Origin: Rhizobium lusitanum
GTDB taxonomy: Bacteria > Pseudomonadota > Alphaproteobacteria > Rhizobiales > Rhizobiaceae
Direction of reading: 5' to 3'
DNA length: 64,000 nucleotides
NCBI RefSeq assembly: GCF_014189535.1
Contig: NZ_CP050308.1
Location: 1,178,001 to 1,242,000 of the forward strand
Every line of letters begins with the position of its first letter. Position 1 is the first letter of the stretch. The notes beneath the pieces are model-generated. The model was not told where the DNA came from and did no database searches. It worked only from the letters and a program-made list of their open reading frames with translations. The translations under genes were made by a program, and so were the position numbers. Of this stretch, positions 8,908 to 17,647 are shown piece by piece.

Positions 8908-9804
8908 ATGAAGCTGTCGAAACAGTTTCCGCTGAACGCACTCCGCGTCTTCGAAGCCGCAGCCAGGCTCGGTAGTTTTACGCGCGCCGGCGAGGAACTG
9001 GGCATGACGCAGACGGCGGTGAGCTACCAGATCAAGCTGCTGGAGGAGAATATCGGCGAGCCGCTGTTCCTGCGACGTCCACGCCAGATCGTGTTGACGG
9101 AAGTCGGCGAGCGATTGGCGCCGAAGGTGAGCGAGGCCTTCAGCATACTTCAGGATGCTATGGCTTCGGTCAGCGACGACCCCGAAATCATGCTTCTCAT
9201 TCATTCAACGCCGACCTTCGCCTCGCAGTGGCTTGCGCGTCACCTCGGCTCGTTTCAGCTCAAGCATCCGAACATCGCGGTGAGGCTCTCCACCTCGGAC
9301 ACAATCATCGATTTCTCCCGTGTGTCGTCCGATATCGCCATTCGCAGCGGACGCGGAGCATGGCCGGGCTTACGTGCGCATCTATTGATGAAGGTCAATT
9401 TCACGCCGATGCTGAGCCCAGAGCTCGCCGCCAGCATCGGCGGCGTCCATACACCAAGCGATCTGCTGAAACTCCGGATCATCGATGCCGGCGATCCGTG
9501 GTGGGTGCAATGGTTCGAGGCGGCCGGAGTGCCCGATCCCGGCCTGCAAGGCAGACCGAGAAGCAGGTTGGGAGCACAATCCTTCGAGGCAAGCGCTGCC
9601 ATCGCCGGACAAGGCGTCGCGGTCCTGACACCAGAATTCTATGTCGACGACCTTGCCGCCGGCCGGCTGCTTCAGCCCTTCGATATCCTCTGCAACGACG
9701 GTATGAATTATTGGCTCGCCTACCCGGAAAGCAGACGCCATACGCCGCGAATCCGTGCCTTCAAGAACTGGATCCTCGGCGAATTCGGCATGCCGCTGGA
9801 ATAG
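8908..9804 (+). CDS. LysR-family transcriptional regulator (GcvA-like)
   Basis: DNA-binding regulator with an N-terminal winged helix-turn-helix (FPLNALRVFEAAARLGSFTRAGEELGMTQTAVSYQIKLLEE in outline, residues about 6-46) and a C-terminal periplasmic-binding-like effector domain (QWLARHLGSF, then DIAIRSGRGAWPGL, a GcvA-subfamily hallmark). The chosen start at 8908 is preceded by AAAGAGAG at the right distance; an ATG at 8887 would add 7 residues. Its position between xdhC and puuD suggests a link to purine use, but it is divergent from the 67-residue gene and may only control that and itself. Confidence 0.88.
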   Translation: MKLSKQFPLNALRVFEAAARLGSFTRAGEELGMTQTAVSYQIKLLEENIGEPLFLRRPRQIVLTEVGERLAPKVSEAFSILQDAMASVSDDPEIMLLIHSTPTFASQWLARHLGSFQLKHPNIAVRLSTSDTIIDFSRVSSDIAIRSGRGAWPGLRAHLLMKVNFTPMLSPELAASIGGVHTPSDLLKLRIIDAGDPWWVQWFEAAGVPDPGLQGRPRSRLGAQSFEASAAIAGQGVAVLTPEFYVDDLAAGRLLQPFDILCNDGMNYWLAYPESRRHTPRIRAFKNWILGEFGMPLE

Positions 9805-9807
9805 AGC

Positions 9808-10140
9808 TCAATAGGCCATATCCGGCGCGTAGAAACAGCGTGGCGTATTCTCGTCGGGAAACAGGCAGAGATGATAGGAGCCATCAGGCGAACGCATCGT
9901 CTTGCCCTGCGGCAGCGTAAAGATATGAGCATGCGTCACATAGCGATGATCGCCCGGTTCCAGCATGATCCGGTAACCACCCGGAATAACGGTGACCGTG
10001 CGCGACGGGATCATCTCGCAATCGCCGGTCTTGCTGTCGCCACTGCAACAGTAGGGATCATAGGCCCAGCCGGAAGGCGCGTCATGCGCCATGGCCGAGG
10101 TAGCAAAGAGAAAGAATACGAACGCCAGAATACCACGCAT
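9808..10140 (-). CDS. small secreted protein of unknown function
   Basis: A 110-residue protein with a clear signal peptide (MRGILAFVFFLFATSAMAHD, cleavage after AMA). The mature part has four cysteines (YCCSGDSKTGDCEMIP and CLF/RCFY) and is likely disulfide-stabilised in the periplasm. ATG 10140-10138 is preferred over a TTG two codons upstream because GGAG sits 8 bases ahead of it. It resembles short conserved rhizobial exported proteins. It converges with the LysR gene, with only 3 bp between the stops. Confidence 0.7.
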   Translation of the reverse strand: MRGILAFVFFLFATSAMAHDAPSGWAYDPYCCSGDSKTGDCEMIPSRTVTVIPGGYRIMLEPGDHRYVTHAHIFTLPQGKTMRSPDGSYHLCLFPDENTPRCFYAPDMAY

Positions 10141-10348
10141 GGGCAATTCTCCGTCGAAATGGACGGCTGACGCGGACGCAGTCCGCTCAAAGCAGCCGAT
10201 GGCGTTTCAAACTCGCCATATTCTGATCTAATGCGAGCCAAACGCTGGACAAGAGTGTCGCTTTTCCCTGACACATCAAACTCCCCTCTTCCCTCCGTCC
10301 CCAACATTTTGCAATGTGCCGAGTCGGAGGAAGAAAAAGGGGAACTGA

Positions 10349-11587
10349 ATGTATGAATACGCCATCGCGTGGGAATGGCTGGCTTTTGCTGCCCGCTGGT
10401 TCCACGTCATAACCGCCATTGCCTGGATCGGTTCGTCCTTCTACTTCATCGCGCTCGATCTCGGGCTGGTGAAGCGTCCCCATCTTCCGCCCGGCGCCTA
10501 TGGCGAGGAGTGGCAGGTGCATGGTGGCGGGTTCTATCACATCCAGAAATATCTGGTGGCCCCGGCCTCGATGCCGGAGCACCTGACCTGGTTCAAATAT
10601 GAGAGCTATTTCACCTGGCTCTCCGGCTTCCTGATGCTCTGTATTGTCTATTACGGCGGCGCCAATCTGTTCCTGATCGACCGGCATGTGCTCGACGTCA
10701 GCGTTCCCGTTGCCATCCTGATCTCGCTGGCCTCGCTCGCCGGCGGCTGGATCGTCTACGACCTGCTCTGCAAGTCGCCGCTCGGCAACAATACCTGGGG
10801 CCTGATGGCGGTCCTCTATGCCGTCCTCGTCTTCATGGCCTGGGGCTACACGCATCTGTTCACCGGACGCGCGGCCTTCCTGCACCTCGGCGTGTTCACG
10901 GCGACGATCATGTCGGCCAATGTCTTCATGATCATTATCCCCAACCAGAAGGTCGTCGTCGCCGACCTGATCGCCGGACGCACGCCGGACCCGAAATACG
11001 GTCGCATCGCCAAGCAGCGTTCGCTGCACAACAACTACCTGACGCTGCCCGTCATCTTCTTCATGCTGTCGAACCATTATCCGCTGGCTTTCGGCACCGC
11101 CTATAACTGGGTCATCGCGGCACTGGTATTCCTGATGGGCGTCACCATCCGCCACTGGTTCAACACGACGCACGCCCGCAAGGGCCGCCCGACCTGGACC
11201 TGGATCGTCACCGTCATCCTCTTCATCCTGATCATGTGGCTTTCGACCGTGCCGAAGATACTGACTGGCGAGAAGGATGCAGAGGCCGTCGCGCCCGCCT
11301 TCCAGCAGTTCGCATCAGACGCCCATTTCCCGGCGGTAAAGCAGATGGTTTCGACGCGCTGTTCGATGTGCCACGCCGCCGAGCCGGTTTATGAGGGCAT
11401 TGTGCGCCCGCCGAAGGATGTGAAGCTGGAAAACGACGCAGAAATCGCTATGCATGCCCGCGAGATCTATATCCAGGCCGGCCGCAGCCACGCCATGCCT
11501 CCCGGCAATGTCACAGAAGTGACGCCGGAGGAACGCAAGCTGCTGGTCGCCTGGTTCGAAAGCTCCGTCGGAGAAAAAGACCAATGA
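10349..11587 (+). CDS. puuD: membrane urate oxidase PuuD with C-terminal cytochrome c
   Basis: Oxidises urate to 5-hydroxyisourate and passes electrons to the respiratory chain rather than to oxygen. The first ~310 residues are a polytopic membrane domain beginning WLAFAARWFHVITAIAWIGS, with FYHIQKYLVAP and NYLTLPVIFFMLSNHYP as family signatures. The last ~100 residues form a periplasmic cytochrome c with a single CSMCH haem site (C338, C341, H342) and a distal methionine candidate in SHAMPPGNVTE. The RBS AGGGGA precedes ATG 10349. The stop overlaps the guaD start by 4 bp (ATGA), so the two are one operon. Confidence 0.94.
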   Translation: MYEYAIAWEWLAFAARWFHVITAIAWIGSSFYFIALDLGLVKRPHLPPGAYGEEWQVHGGGFYHIQKYLVAPASMPEHLTWFKYESYFTWLSGFLMLCIVYYGGANLFLIDRHVLDVSVPVAILISLASLAGGWIVYDLLCKSPLGNNTWGLMAVLYAVLVFMAWGYTHLFTGRAAFLHLGVFTATIMSANVFMIIIPNQKVVVADLIAGRTPDPKYGRIAKQRSLHNNYLTLPVIFFMLSNHYPLAFGTAYNWVIAALVFLMGVTIRHWFNTTHARKGRPTWTWIVTVILFILIMWLSTVPKILTGEKDAEAVAPAFQQFASDAHFPAVKQMVSTRCSMCHAAEPVYEGIVRPPKDVKLENDAEIAMHAREIYIQAGRSHAMPPGNVTEVTPEERKLLVAWFESSVGEKDQ

Positions 11588-12891
11588 CCACCCTTTTGCG
11601 CGGCCGCCTGCTTTCCTTCAAGCGTGCGCCGCAAAGCCTTGATGACACAGACAGCTATACCTATGAAAGCGATGGCGGCCTGCTGATCGAGAATGGCGTC
11701 ATCGCCGCGATCGGCCCCTATGCCGAAGTGAAGGCAAAAGCGCCGGCAGACGTTGCCGAAGTCGACCACCGGCCGCATCTGATCTTGCCGGGCTTCATCG
11801 ACATGCACCTGCATTTCCCGCAGATGCAGGTGATCGCCTCCTATGCCGCAAACCTGCTGGAATGGCTAAATACCTACACCTTCCCCGAGGAATGCCGCTT
11901 CGTCGAAAGCGCCCATGCCGAGCGCATCGCCACCCATTTCTACGACGAACTGATCCGCCACGGCACGACGACGGCGGTTGCCTATTGCTCCGTCCACAAG
12001 ACCTCCGCCGATGCCTTTTTCGCCGAAGCCATGCGCCGCAACATGCGCATGGTCGGCGGCAAGGTGATGATGGATCGCAACGCGCCGCAGGGCCTGCTCG
12101 ACACGCCTGAGATGGGTTACGACGAAACCCGCCAGGTGATATCAGACTGGCACGGCAAGGGCCGCAACCACGTCGCCATCACCCCGCGTTTCGCCATCAC
12201 CTCGACGCCGGAGCAGATGGAAGCAACCGCAGCGCTTGCCCGCGAATTCCCCGACCTGCACATCCAGACGCATTTGTCCGAAAATCACGACGAGATCAAA
12301 TTCACCGGCGAGCTTTATCCGGACGCGATCGACTATACCGACATTTACGCCCGTTACGGCCTGCTCGGCCCGAAAAGCCTGTTCGGCCATGCGATCCACC
12401 TGTCCGAGCGTGAAGCCGACGCCATGAGCGAGGCCGGCGCCATCGCCGTCCACTGCCCGACGTCCAACCTCTTCCTTGGCTCCGGCCTGTTCCCGCTGAA
12501 AGCGCTGGCGCGCCGTGAAAAGCCGGTTCGCATCGGCGTCGCCACCGACATCGGCGGCGGCTCCAGCTATTCGATGCTGCGCACCATGGACGAGGCCTAC
12601 AAGATCCAACAGCTTCTCGGCGAACGCCTCAATCCGCTCGAAAGCTACTATTACATCACGCTCGGCAACGCCGAAGCCCTGTCGCTCGCCGACAAGATCG
12701 GCACGCTCGACCCCGGCACCGACGCCGACCTCACCATCCTCAATGCCGCCGCCACACCGGCCATGGCACTGAAGATGGAAGTGGTGAAAACGCTGCCCGA
12801 GGAATTGTTCCTGCTCCAGACGATGGGCGACGACCGGGCGATCGTGGAGACATATGTCGCGGGAAAACCTGCGAAATCAGTCTTGAATTGA
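11584..12891 (+). CDS. guaD: guanine deaminase GuaD
   Basis: Converts guanine to xanthine and ammonia, feeding xanthine dehydrogenase. The 435-residue amidohydrolase has the zinc motif DMHLHFPQMQ (H75 and H77), the substrate loop WLNTYTFPEE, the metal histidine in QTHLSEN, and VATDIGGGSSYSML near the C-terminus with the metal-binding aspartate. The start ATG overlaps the puuD stop. Placing a guanine deaminase with the urate oxidase means guanine and xanthine enter one route. Confidence 0.95.
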   Translation: MTTLLRGRLLSFKRAPQSLDDTDSYTYESDGGLLIENGVIAAIGPYAEVKAKAPADVAEVDHRPHLILPGFIDMHLHFPQMQVIASYAANLLEWLNTYTFPEECRFVESAHAERIATHFYDELIRHGTTTAVAYCSVHKTSADAFFAEAMRRNMRMVGGKVMMDRNAPQGLLDTPEMGYDETRQVISDWHGKGRNHVAITPRFAITSTPEQMEATAALAREFPDLHIQTHLSENHDEIKFTGELYPDAIDYTDIYARYGLLGPKSLFGHAIHLSEREADAMSEAGAIAVHCPTSNLFLGSGLFPLKALARREKPVRIGVATDIGGGSSYSMLRTMDEAYKIQQLLGERLNPLESYYYITLGNAEALSLADKIGTLDPGTDADLTILNAAATPAMALKMEVVKTLPEELFLLQTMGDDRAIVETYVAGKPAKSVLN

Positions 12892-12986
12892 CAGCTTTCT
12901 CCCGCGATTATCAAAGTCTCACATCCGGAAACAAACCGTTCTGATCCAATCTCCCCATACCATTTTCGTCAAGAAGGCAGACCGCC

Positions 12987-14126
12987 ATGACCGCGCCGCT
13001 CACCATTGCCGACCTGAGGCAGCTCGCTAAACGGCGCGTACCGAAAATGTTCTTCCAATACGCCGATTCCGGTTCCTGGACCGAGTCGACCTACGAAGCC
13101 AACGAAGCGGACTTCAAGAAGATCAAGCTGCGCCAGCGCGTCCTTGTCGACATGACCAACCGCTCGCTGGAAAGCACCATGATCGGCCAGAAGGTGTCGA
13201 TGCCGGTGGCGCTGGCACCGACAGGGATGACCGGCATGCAGCATGCCGACGGCGAAATGCTGGCGGCGCGGGCGGCGGAAGAATTCGGCATTCCCTTCAC
13301 GCTATCGACCATGAGCATCTGCTCGATCGAGGACGTGGCTTCCGCGACGACGAAGCCCTTCTGGTTCCAGCTCTACGTGATGAGGGATCGCGACTTTGTG
13401 ATGAACCTCATCAGCCGCGCCAAAGCGGCCAAGTGCTCGGCCTTGGTGCTGACCGCCGATCTGCAGATCCTCGGCCAGCGTCACAAGGACATCCGTAACG
13501 GCCTCTCCGCGCCGCCGAAATTCACGCCGGAACACATCTGGCAAGTGGCGACACGACCGGCCTGGTGCATGAGCATGCTGCAGACGAAGCGGCGCACCTT
13601 CGGCAACATCATCGGCCACGCCAAAAATGTCACCAGCCTGAAATCACTGTCAACCTGGACGCACGAGCAATTCGATCCACGGCTGTCGTGGAGCGACGTC
13701 GCCTGGATCAAGGAACAATGGGGCGGGCCGCTGATCATCAAGGGCATTCTCGACGTGGAGGATGCCAAGGCCGCAGTCGACACCGGCGCGGACGCCATCA
13801 TCATCTCCAACCATGGCGGCCGTCAGCTCGACGGTGCTCCCTCCTCCATCAGCATGCTGCCCAGCATCGTCGATGCGGTCGGCGATAGGATCGAGGTGCA
13901 TTTCGACGGCGGCATCCGCTCCGGCCAGGATGTGTTGCGGGCCGTGGCGCTCGGCGCCAAGGGCACCTATATCGGCCGCCCCTTCCTCTATGGCCTCGGT
14001 GCCATGGGCAAGGACGGTGTAACGCTGGCGCTGGAGATCATCCGCAAGGAGCTGGACATGTCCATGGCGCTCTGCGGTAAGCGCGACATCAGGGCGGTGG
14101 ACCGGGGAATTATCGCGGAGGGCTAA
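12987..14126 (+). CDS. lldD: FMN-dependent L-lactate dehydrogenase / alpha-hydroxy-acid oxidase
   Basis: Flavoenzyme that oxidises L-lactate or a related 2-hydroxy acid. The 379-residue TIM-barrel protein contains FFQYADSGSWTE near the N-terminus, ALAPTGMTGMQHADGE, STMSICSIEDVA, and the active-site IISNHGGRQLDGAPSS with the catalytic histidine, then VHFDGGIRSGQDVLRA for the FMN phosphate. The C-terminus ALCGKRDI is typical of LldD. The TAA stop shares its bases with the TAG of the convergent phosphoesterase gene (CTAA at 14123-14126). Its substrate in this purine neighbourhood is not proven; a hydroxy acid from ureidoglycolate breakdown is conceivable. Confidence 0.85.
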   Translation: MTAPLTIADLRQLAKRRVPKMFFQYADSGSWTESTYEANEADFKKIKLRQRVLVDMTNRSLESTMIGQKVSMPVALAPTGMTGMQHADGEMLAARAAEEFGIPFTLSTMSICSIEDVASATTKPFWFQLYVMRDRDFVMNLISRAKAAKCSALVLTADLQILGQRHKDIRNGLSAPPKFTPEHIWQVATRPAWCMSMLQTKRRTFGNIIGHAKNVTSLKSLSTWTHEQFDPRLSWSDVAWIKEQWGGPLIIKGILDVEDAKAAVDTGADAIIISNHGGRQLDGAPSSISMLPSIVDAVGDRIEVHFDGGIRSGQDVLRAVALGAKGTYIGRPFLYGLGAMGKDGVTLALEIIRKELDMSMALCGKRDIRAVDRGIIAEG

Positions 14127-14863
14127 CGCAGCCAGCCCGTCGCCAGCCCGCTCGCCCAATCGGCGCGGCCGTTTTGCGCGGCAAGCTCGGCCATTGCCCG
14201 ATGATCGTAAGCCACCTGCCGGAAGGTCGGTACCCAGATGCCGTCGATCTTGTCCATGATGGCATAGGAGGCGAAGGGATGGCCTGCTTCGACCTTATGA
14301 TAATGCGGAAGATCGTCGTCATAGGCCGGGCAACCAACACTGCCGGGATTGACGATCAGGCGACCGTCGGAAAGGCGGACGGCGCGCGGAATATGGCTAT
14401 GGCCGCACAGGATCAGCGGAAAATCAATGCCGGCGGCGAAGGTTTCGATCTCTTCGAGTGACTTCAAACAGATATGACCGTCCGGCGAGACCGTTTCGAG
14501 CCAGTAGACATTATCGTTCGTCGGCGTCGCATGGCAGAGATAGGCTTCGTCCTTGTAGATCGTGCTGAAGGGCAAGGTGCGCAGCCAGTCGAGATGCGCC
14601 GGCGAAAGCTGGCTGAAAGCAATCTGCTCCCAACTCGGCATCGCGTCCGCCGGACTTTCGATCAAATAGCGATCGTGATTGCCACGAACCGTCACAGCGT
14701 GCAGGCCCAAGAGAATATCGGCCGTCCTCCCCGCCGTCAGCGGCCCGCTGAGGCAGTCACCTAGATTGACGATGTCATCGATGCCCTGCGCGCGGATATC
14801 GGCAAGCACCGCCTCCAACGCCAGATGGTTGCCGTGGATGTCCGCAATGACAGCAAAACGCAA
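14123..14863 (-). CDS. metallophosphoesterase (YfcE/calcineurin-like)
   Basis: A 246-residue di-metal phosphatase. It shows the complete motif set: ADIHGNHLALE (residues 7-17), NLGDCLSGP, TVRGNHDRYL, LCHATP, ILCGHSHIPR and VNPGSVGCP. It is the last gene of the puuE-uraD-HepT-like-allA-uraH operon, 3 bp after uraH. Its physiological substrate is unknown and no link to purine degradation can be read from the sequence except co-transcription. Confidence 0.88.
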   Translation of the reverse strand: MRFAVIADIHGNHLALEAVLADIRAQGIDDIVNLGDCLSGPLTAGRTADILLGLHAVTVRGNHDRYLIESPADAMPSWEQIAFSQLSPAHLDWLRTLPFSTIYKDEAYLCHATPTNDNVYWLETVSPDGHICLKSLEEIETFAAGIDFPLILCGHSHIPRAVRLSDGRLIVNPGSVGCPAYDDDLPHYHKVEAGHPFASYAIMDKIDGIWVPTFRQVAYDHRAMAELAAQNGRADWASGLATGWLR

Positions 14864-14866
14864 AAC

Positions 14867-15223
14867 TCAGCTCCCGCGATAGGTGGAATAGCCATAGGGC
14901 GAAATCAGCAGCGGCACATGATAATGCGCCGTCGTGTCGGCGATACCGAAACGGATTGGCACGAGATCGAGGAAAGCCGGATCGGTCAGCTTGGCCCCGC
15001 TTTCACGCAGATAATCGCCAGCATGGAAGAGCAGTTCATAGGTGCCGACGACAAAGCTGTCGCCGATCAGGATCGGCCCGCCATCGACGCGTCCGTCGGA
15101 ATTGGTCGTCACCGTCTTCACATGCGTCCGAGCCTCGCCCTCGATCCTAAAGAGATCGATCACCAAGCCTTCGGCCGGCCTGCCGAGAGCAGTATCGAGC
15201 ACATGGGTCGTCAATCCGGTCAT
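14867..15223 (-). CDS. uraH: 5-hydroxyisourate hydrolase UraH (transthyretin-like)
   Basis: Hydrolyses the 5-hydroxyisourate made by PuuD to OHCU. It has 118 residues, normal for the family, begins [17 protein letters not shown] and ends in the diagnostic YSTYRGS. The active-site histidines and arginine of the transthyretin fold are seen in THVLDTA, PIRFGI and [10 protein letters not shown]. The start overlaps the allA stop by 4 bp. It lacks a signal peptide, so it is cytoplasmic. Confidence 0.95.
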   Translation of the reverse strand: MTGLTTHVLDTALGRPAEGLVIDLFRIEGEARTHVKTVTTNSDGRVDGGPILIGDSFVVGTYELLFHAGDYLRESGAKLTDPAFLDLVPIRFGIADTTAHYHVPLLISPYGYSTYRGS

Positions 15224-15729
15224 AGGGTCGGCGCTCCGATGATGAAGGGGGTGTCGAAGAAGAATTCTTCCAGATTATTGCCCGGCCCGTCGCGATCGAC
15301 AATGAGGAAATCACTCGGCTGATCGAGAGCCATCAGCGGATAGTGCCAGACATTGGCCCGATAGTTCACGCCCTGATCGCCGCGCGCCAGAAAGACATGC
15401 GGCCTGCCCGGCTTGCCGTCCTCATCCTTCGAAACGACGACAAGGAACGGACGAGCGTTGAGCGGCACGAAACTCTGGCTGCCAAAGGGGTGGCGTTCCA
15501 TCATGTCGATCGCATAGGGGAAGGCGCGCGGCTGGCCGCGAAAGAGGTTCAGGATCACCCGCGCACCGTCGCCAAGGGCCTCTGCGCTGGAAAGCGCATG
15601 AAACCGCTCCGTCGTGCCGCCATTGATGAACCGCATCGTCGCCGGATCGGCCTCGATCACATCCCCGAACGGCGCGAAGGCGGCCTTTGTCAGAGGGTGA
15701 ATTTCGAGTGTCTTGGTCATTGTGGTCAT
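15220..15729 (-). CDS. allA: ureidoglycolate lyase AllA
   Basis: Splits ureidoglycolate into glyoxylate and urea at the end of allantoin breakdown. The 169-residue cupin contains [45 protein letters not shown] and [11 protein letters not shown], in which the histidines of the AllA fold are visible. It overlaps the gene upstream by 4 bp and uraH by 4 bp, so the three are translationally coupled. ATG 15729 and ATG 15720 (MTKT) are both possible starts. Confidence 0.93.
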   Translation of the reverse strand: MTTMTKTLEIHPLTKAAFAPFGDVIEADPATMRFINGGTTERFHALSSAEALGDGARVILNLFRGQPRAFPYAIDMMERHPFGSQSFVPLNARPFLVVVSKDEDGKPGRPHVFLARGDQGVNYRANVWHYPLMALDQPSDFLIVDRDGPGNNLEEFFFDTPFIIGAPTL

Positions 15730-16088
15730 TCGCCTTCTGCCCGCCAGTGGCGGATCGCTTCGAGCTGGGATAGCAATTCCGGGACCGCATGCGCAACGGC
15801 AGCCCAGAGAGCTTCGACACCCATCGCAGCTTCTTCGGCCAATAGGCGCTTGCTCATGTCCCGCAGCGCGTTCCAGCGCACGTCCGGATGCTCGAGCTCA
15901 AATTCCGGATGTTTTTCCAGCAATTCCGTTGCCGCTGCACTGACGACGCAAAGGCTATAGGCGACAGCGGATTGCACAAGCTTGTTTCCAGCGAACGCGA
16001 CCCCATCCATGCCTCGAACGAAAAGACGCGCCTCGTCCGCGGCTTTCTGCATGCGATCCAGATAATAGACAGGGCCTTGCGTAGTCAT
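15726..16088 (-). CDS. HepT-like (DUF86) protein lacking the catalytic motif
   Basis: A 120-residue all-helical protein. From residue 68, [16 protein letters not shown] aligns without gaps with the HepT RNase core, where the family normally has W-x5-M-R-N-x3-H-x-Y. Here the arginine, asparagine, histidine and tyrosine positions are S79, K80, A84 and E86, so the RX4HXY nuclease and AMPylation site is absent. No MntA nucleotidyltransferase partner is adjacent. The start is ATG 16088 ([20 protein letters not shown]), the usual HepT beginning; the frame is open upstream into uraD. Translational overlap with allA places it firmly in the urate operon. A structural or regulatory role is inferred, not shown. 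Confidence 0.8.
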   Translation of the reverse strand: MTTQGPVYYLDRMQKAADEARLFVRGMDGVAFAGNKLVQSAVAYSLCVVSAAATELLEKHPEFELEHPDVRWNALRDMSKRLLAEEAAMGVEALWAAVAHAVPELLSQLEAIRHWRAEGE

Positions 16089-16122
16089 ACCTAGGCCTTG
16101 TTGCCGAAAAGACGGAACCGCA

Positions 16123-16626
16123 TCACACACCTCCATCCGGAAGCATGGATTGCAGGCGCAGCAGGGCGATCTTCTCCACCTGCGCAGTTGCGGTCGTAAA
16201 TTCCGCGTCCCGGTCATTGCCGATCCGCGTTTCGAAGGCAGCAAGGATGTCGTCCTTGCCGAGACCCTTGACCGCGATAATAAAGGGAAAGCCGAATTTC
16301 GTCACGTAAGCCGTGTTGAGTTCGGTGAAGCGGGCATGCTCCTCGGGGCTTAGCCGATCAAGCCCTGCGCCGGCCTGCTCCTTGCGGCTATCCTCGGTGA
16401 GCCCACCGGCAATTGCCAACCGGCCGGCAAGATCGGGATGCGCCCGCAAGACGCCAAGCCGTTCATCCGCACTGGCAGCGCGGAAAATAGCGGCTAAAGC
16501 GACATGCACGCCGCCCGAGGTCAACGGCTCGGCAACGGGACCGGCGTCATAGGCACGTTCGGCGATGAACGGCGAGTGCTCGAAGACACCGCCGAAACGA
16601 GCCACAAATTTGTCACGCGACACCAT
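16123..16626 (-). CDS. uraD: OHCU decarboxylase UraD
   Basis: Decarboxylates 2-oxo-4-hydroxy-4-carboxy-5-ureidoimidazoline to S-allantoin. The 167-residue protein shows the family core: RAHPDLAGRLA with the catalytic histidine near residue 61, LTEDSRKEQAGAGLDRL, and NTAYVTKFGFPFIIAVKG. It begins 1 bp after the puuE stop and is followed after 34 bp by the HepT-like gene. With puuD and uraH the window carries the full urate-to-allantoin set. Confidence 0.95.
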   Translation of the reverse strand: MVSRDKFVARFGGVFEHSPFIAERAYDAGPVAEPLTSGGVHVALAAIFRAASADERLGVLRAHPDLAGRLAIAGGLTEDSRKEQAGAGLDRLSPEEHARFTELNTAYVTKFGFPFIIAVKGLGKDDILAAFETRIGNDRDAEFTTATAQVEKIALLRLQSMLPDGGV

Positions 16627-16627
16627 C

Positions 16628-17551
16628 TCAGAGCGCGCCCGTGGGCAGGTGATGCTCGTGCCAATGATTGGCGATATCGATGCGCCTGGGCACCCAGACC
16701 TTGTCGTGCTTCAGCACATATTCGATGAAGCGCCTGAGCGCCGCCGCGCGACCCGGCCGTCCGACCAGACGGCAATGCAGGCCGACCGACATCATCTTCG
16801 GGCTGCCCTGCTTGCCCTCTTCATAGAGCGTGTCGAAGGCATCCTTGAGATAGGTGAAGAACTGATCGCCGGAATTGAAGCCCTGCGGCGTGGCGAAGCG
16901 CATGTCATTGGTGTCAAGCGTATAGGGGATGATCAGGAACGGCTTGCCGTTAAGGCCATCGACCCAAAAGGGAAGATCGTCGGCATAGGAATCCGACGAA
17001 TAGAGGAAGCCGCCCTCTTCCATCACAAGCCGCAACGTATTGTCGGAAGGCTTGCCCTGATACATGCCGTAGGGCCGCTCTCCCGTCAGCTCGGTATGCA
17101 GACGCACGGCCTCGAGGATGTGCTTGCGCTCCAGATCCTCGGGGAAATCCTTGTATTCCAGCCAGCGATAACCGTGGCTGGCAATCTCCCAGCCCGCCTC
17201 TTTCATGGCGGCGACCGCTTCGGGGTTGCGCGCCATGGCAAGCGTCACGCCATAGACGGTCGCCTGTACCTTGAGCTCGGTGAACATGCGCCACAGCCGC
17301 CAGAAACCGGCGCGCGAGCCATATTCATAGATCGATTCCATGTTGAGATTGCGCTGGTTCGGCCAGGCTACCGCGCCGACGATTTCCGACAGCAGATTCT
17401 CCGAAGCCGGATCGCCGTCGAGAATGCTGCTCTCCCCGCCTTCCTCATAATTGATCACGAACTGCACCGCGACGCGGGCATCACTGGGCCATTTCGGATC
17501 GGGCGTGTTGCGGCCGTAGCCGACGAGATTGCGGGGATAGGTATCGGACAT
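16628..17551 (-). CDS. puuE: allantoinase PuuE (polysaccharide-deacetylase family)
   Basis: Hydrolyses allantoin to allantoate. The 307-residue product is a cofactor-independent allantoinase of the NodB-like fold: YPRNLVGYGRNTPDPKWP at the N-terminus, VQFVINYEEGGE, ASHGYRWLEYKDFPED, TGERPYGMYQGKPSDNT, and LHCRLVGRPGRAAALRRFIEY. ATG 17551 is chosen because the family begins there and GAAGGTG lies just upstream; the frame is open a further 25 codons. It is the first sure gene of the operon running down to the phosphoesterase at 14123. Confidence 0.95.
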   Translation of the reverse strand: MSDTYPRNLVGYGRNTPDPKWPSDARVAVQFVINYEEGGESSILDGDPASENLLSEIVGAVAWPNQRNLNMESIYEYGSRAGFWRLWRMFTELKVQATVYGVTLAMARNPEAVAAMKEAGWEIASHGYRWLEYKDFPEDLERKHILEAVRLHTELTGERPYGMYQGKPSDNTLRLVMEEGGFLYSSDSYADDLPFWVDGLNGKPFLIIPYTLDTNDMRFATPQGFNSGDQFFTYLKDAFDTLYEEGKQGSPKMMSVGLHCRLVGRPGRAAALRRFIEYVLKHDKVWVPRRIDIANHWHEHHLPTGAL

Positions 17552-17647
17552 GAAAGCACCTTCTCGAATATGCGGAGACGGTAGCATCCACGGACGGAAA
17601 GTCGAGACGGAAAGTGCGAAACCCACTTTCCTTTCAATTATAGCCTG

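Noticed and set aside
15726..16088. Active HepT/MntA toxin-antitoxin pair
   Set aside because: Catalytic residues are absent and no nucleotidyltransferase gene is adjacent.
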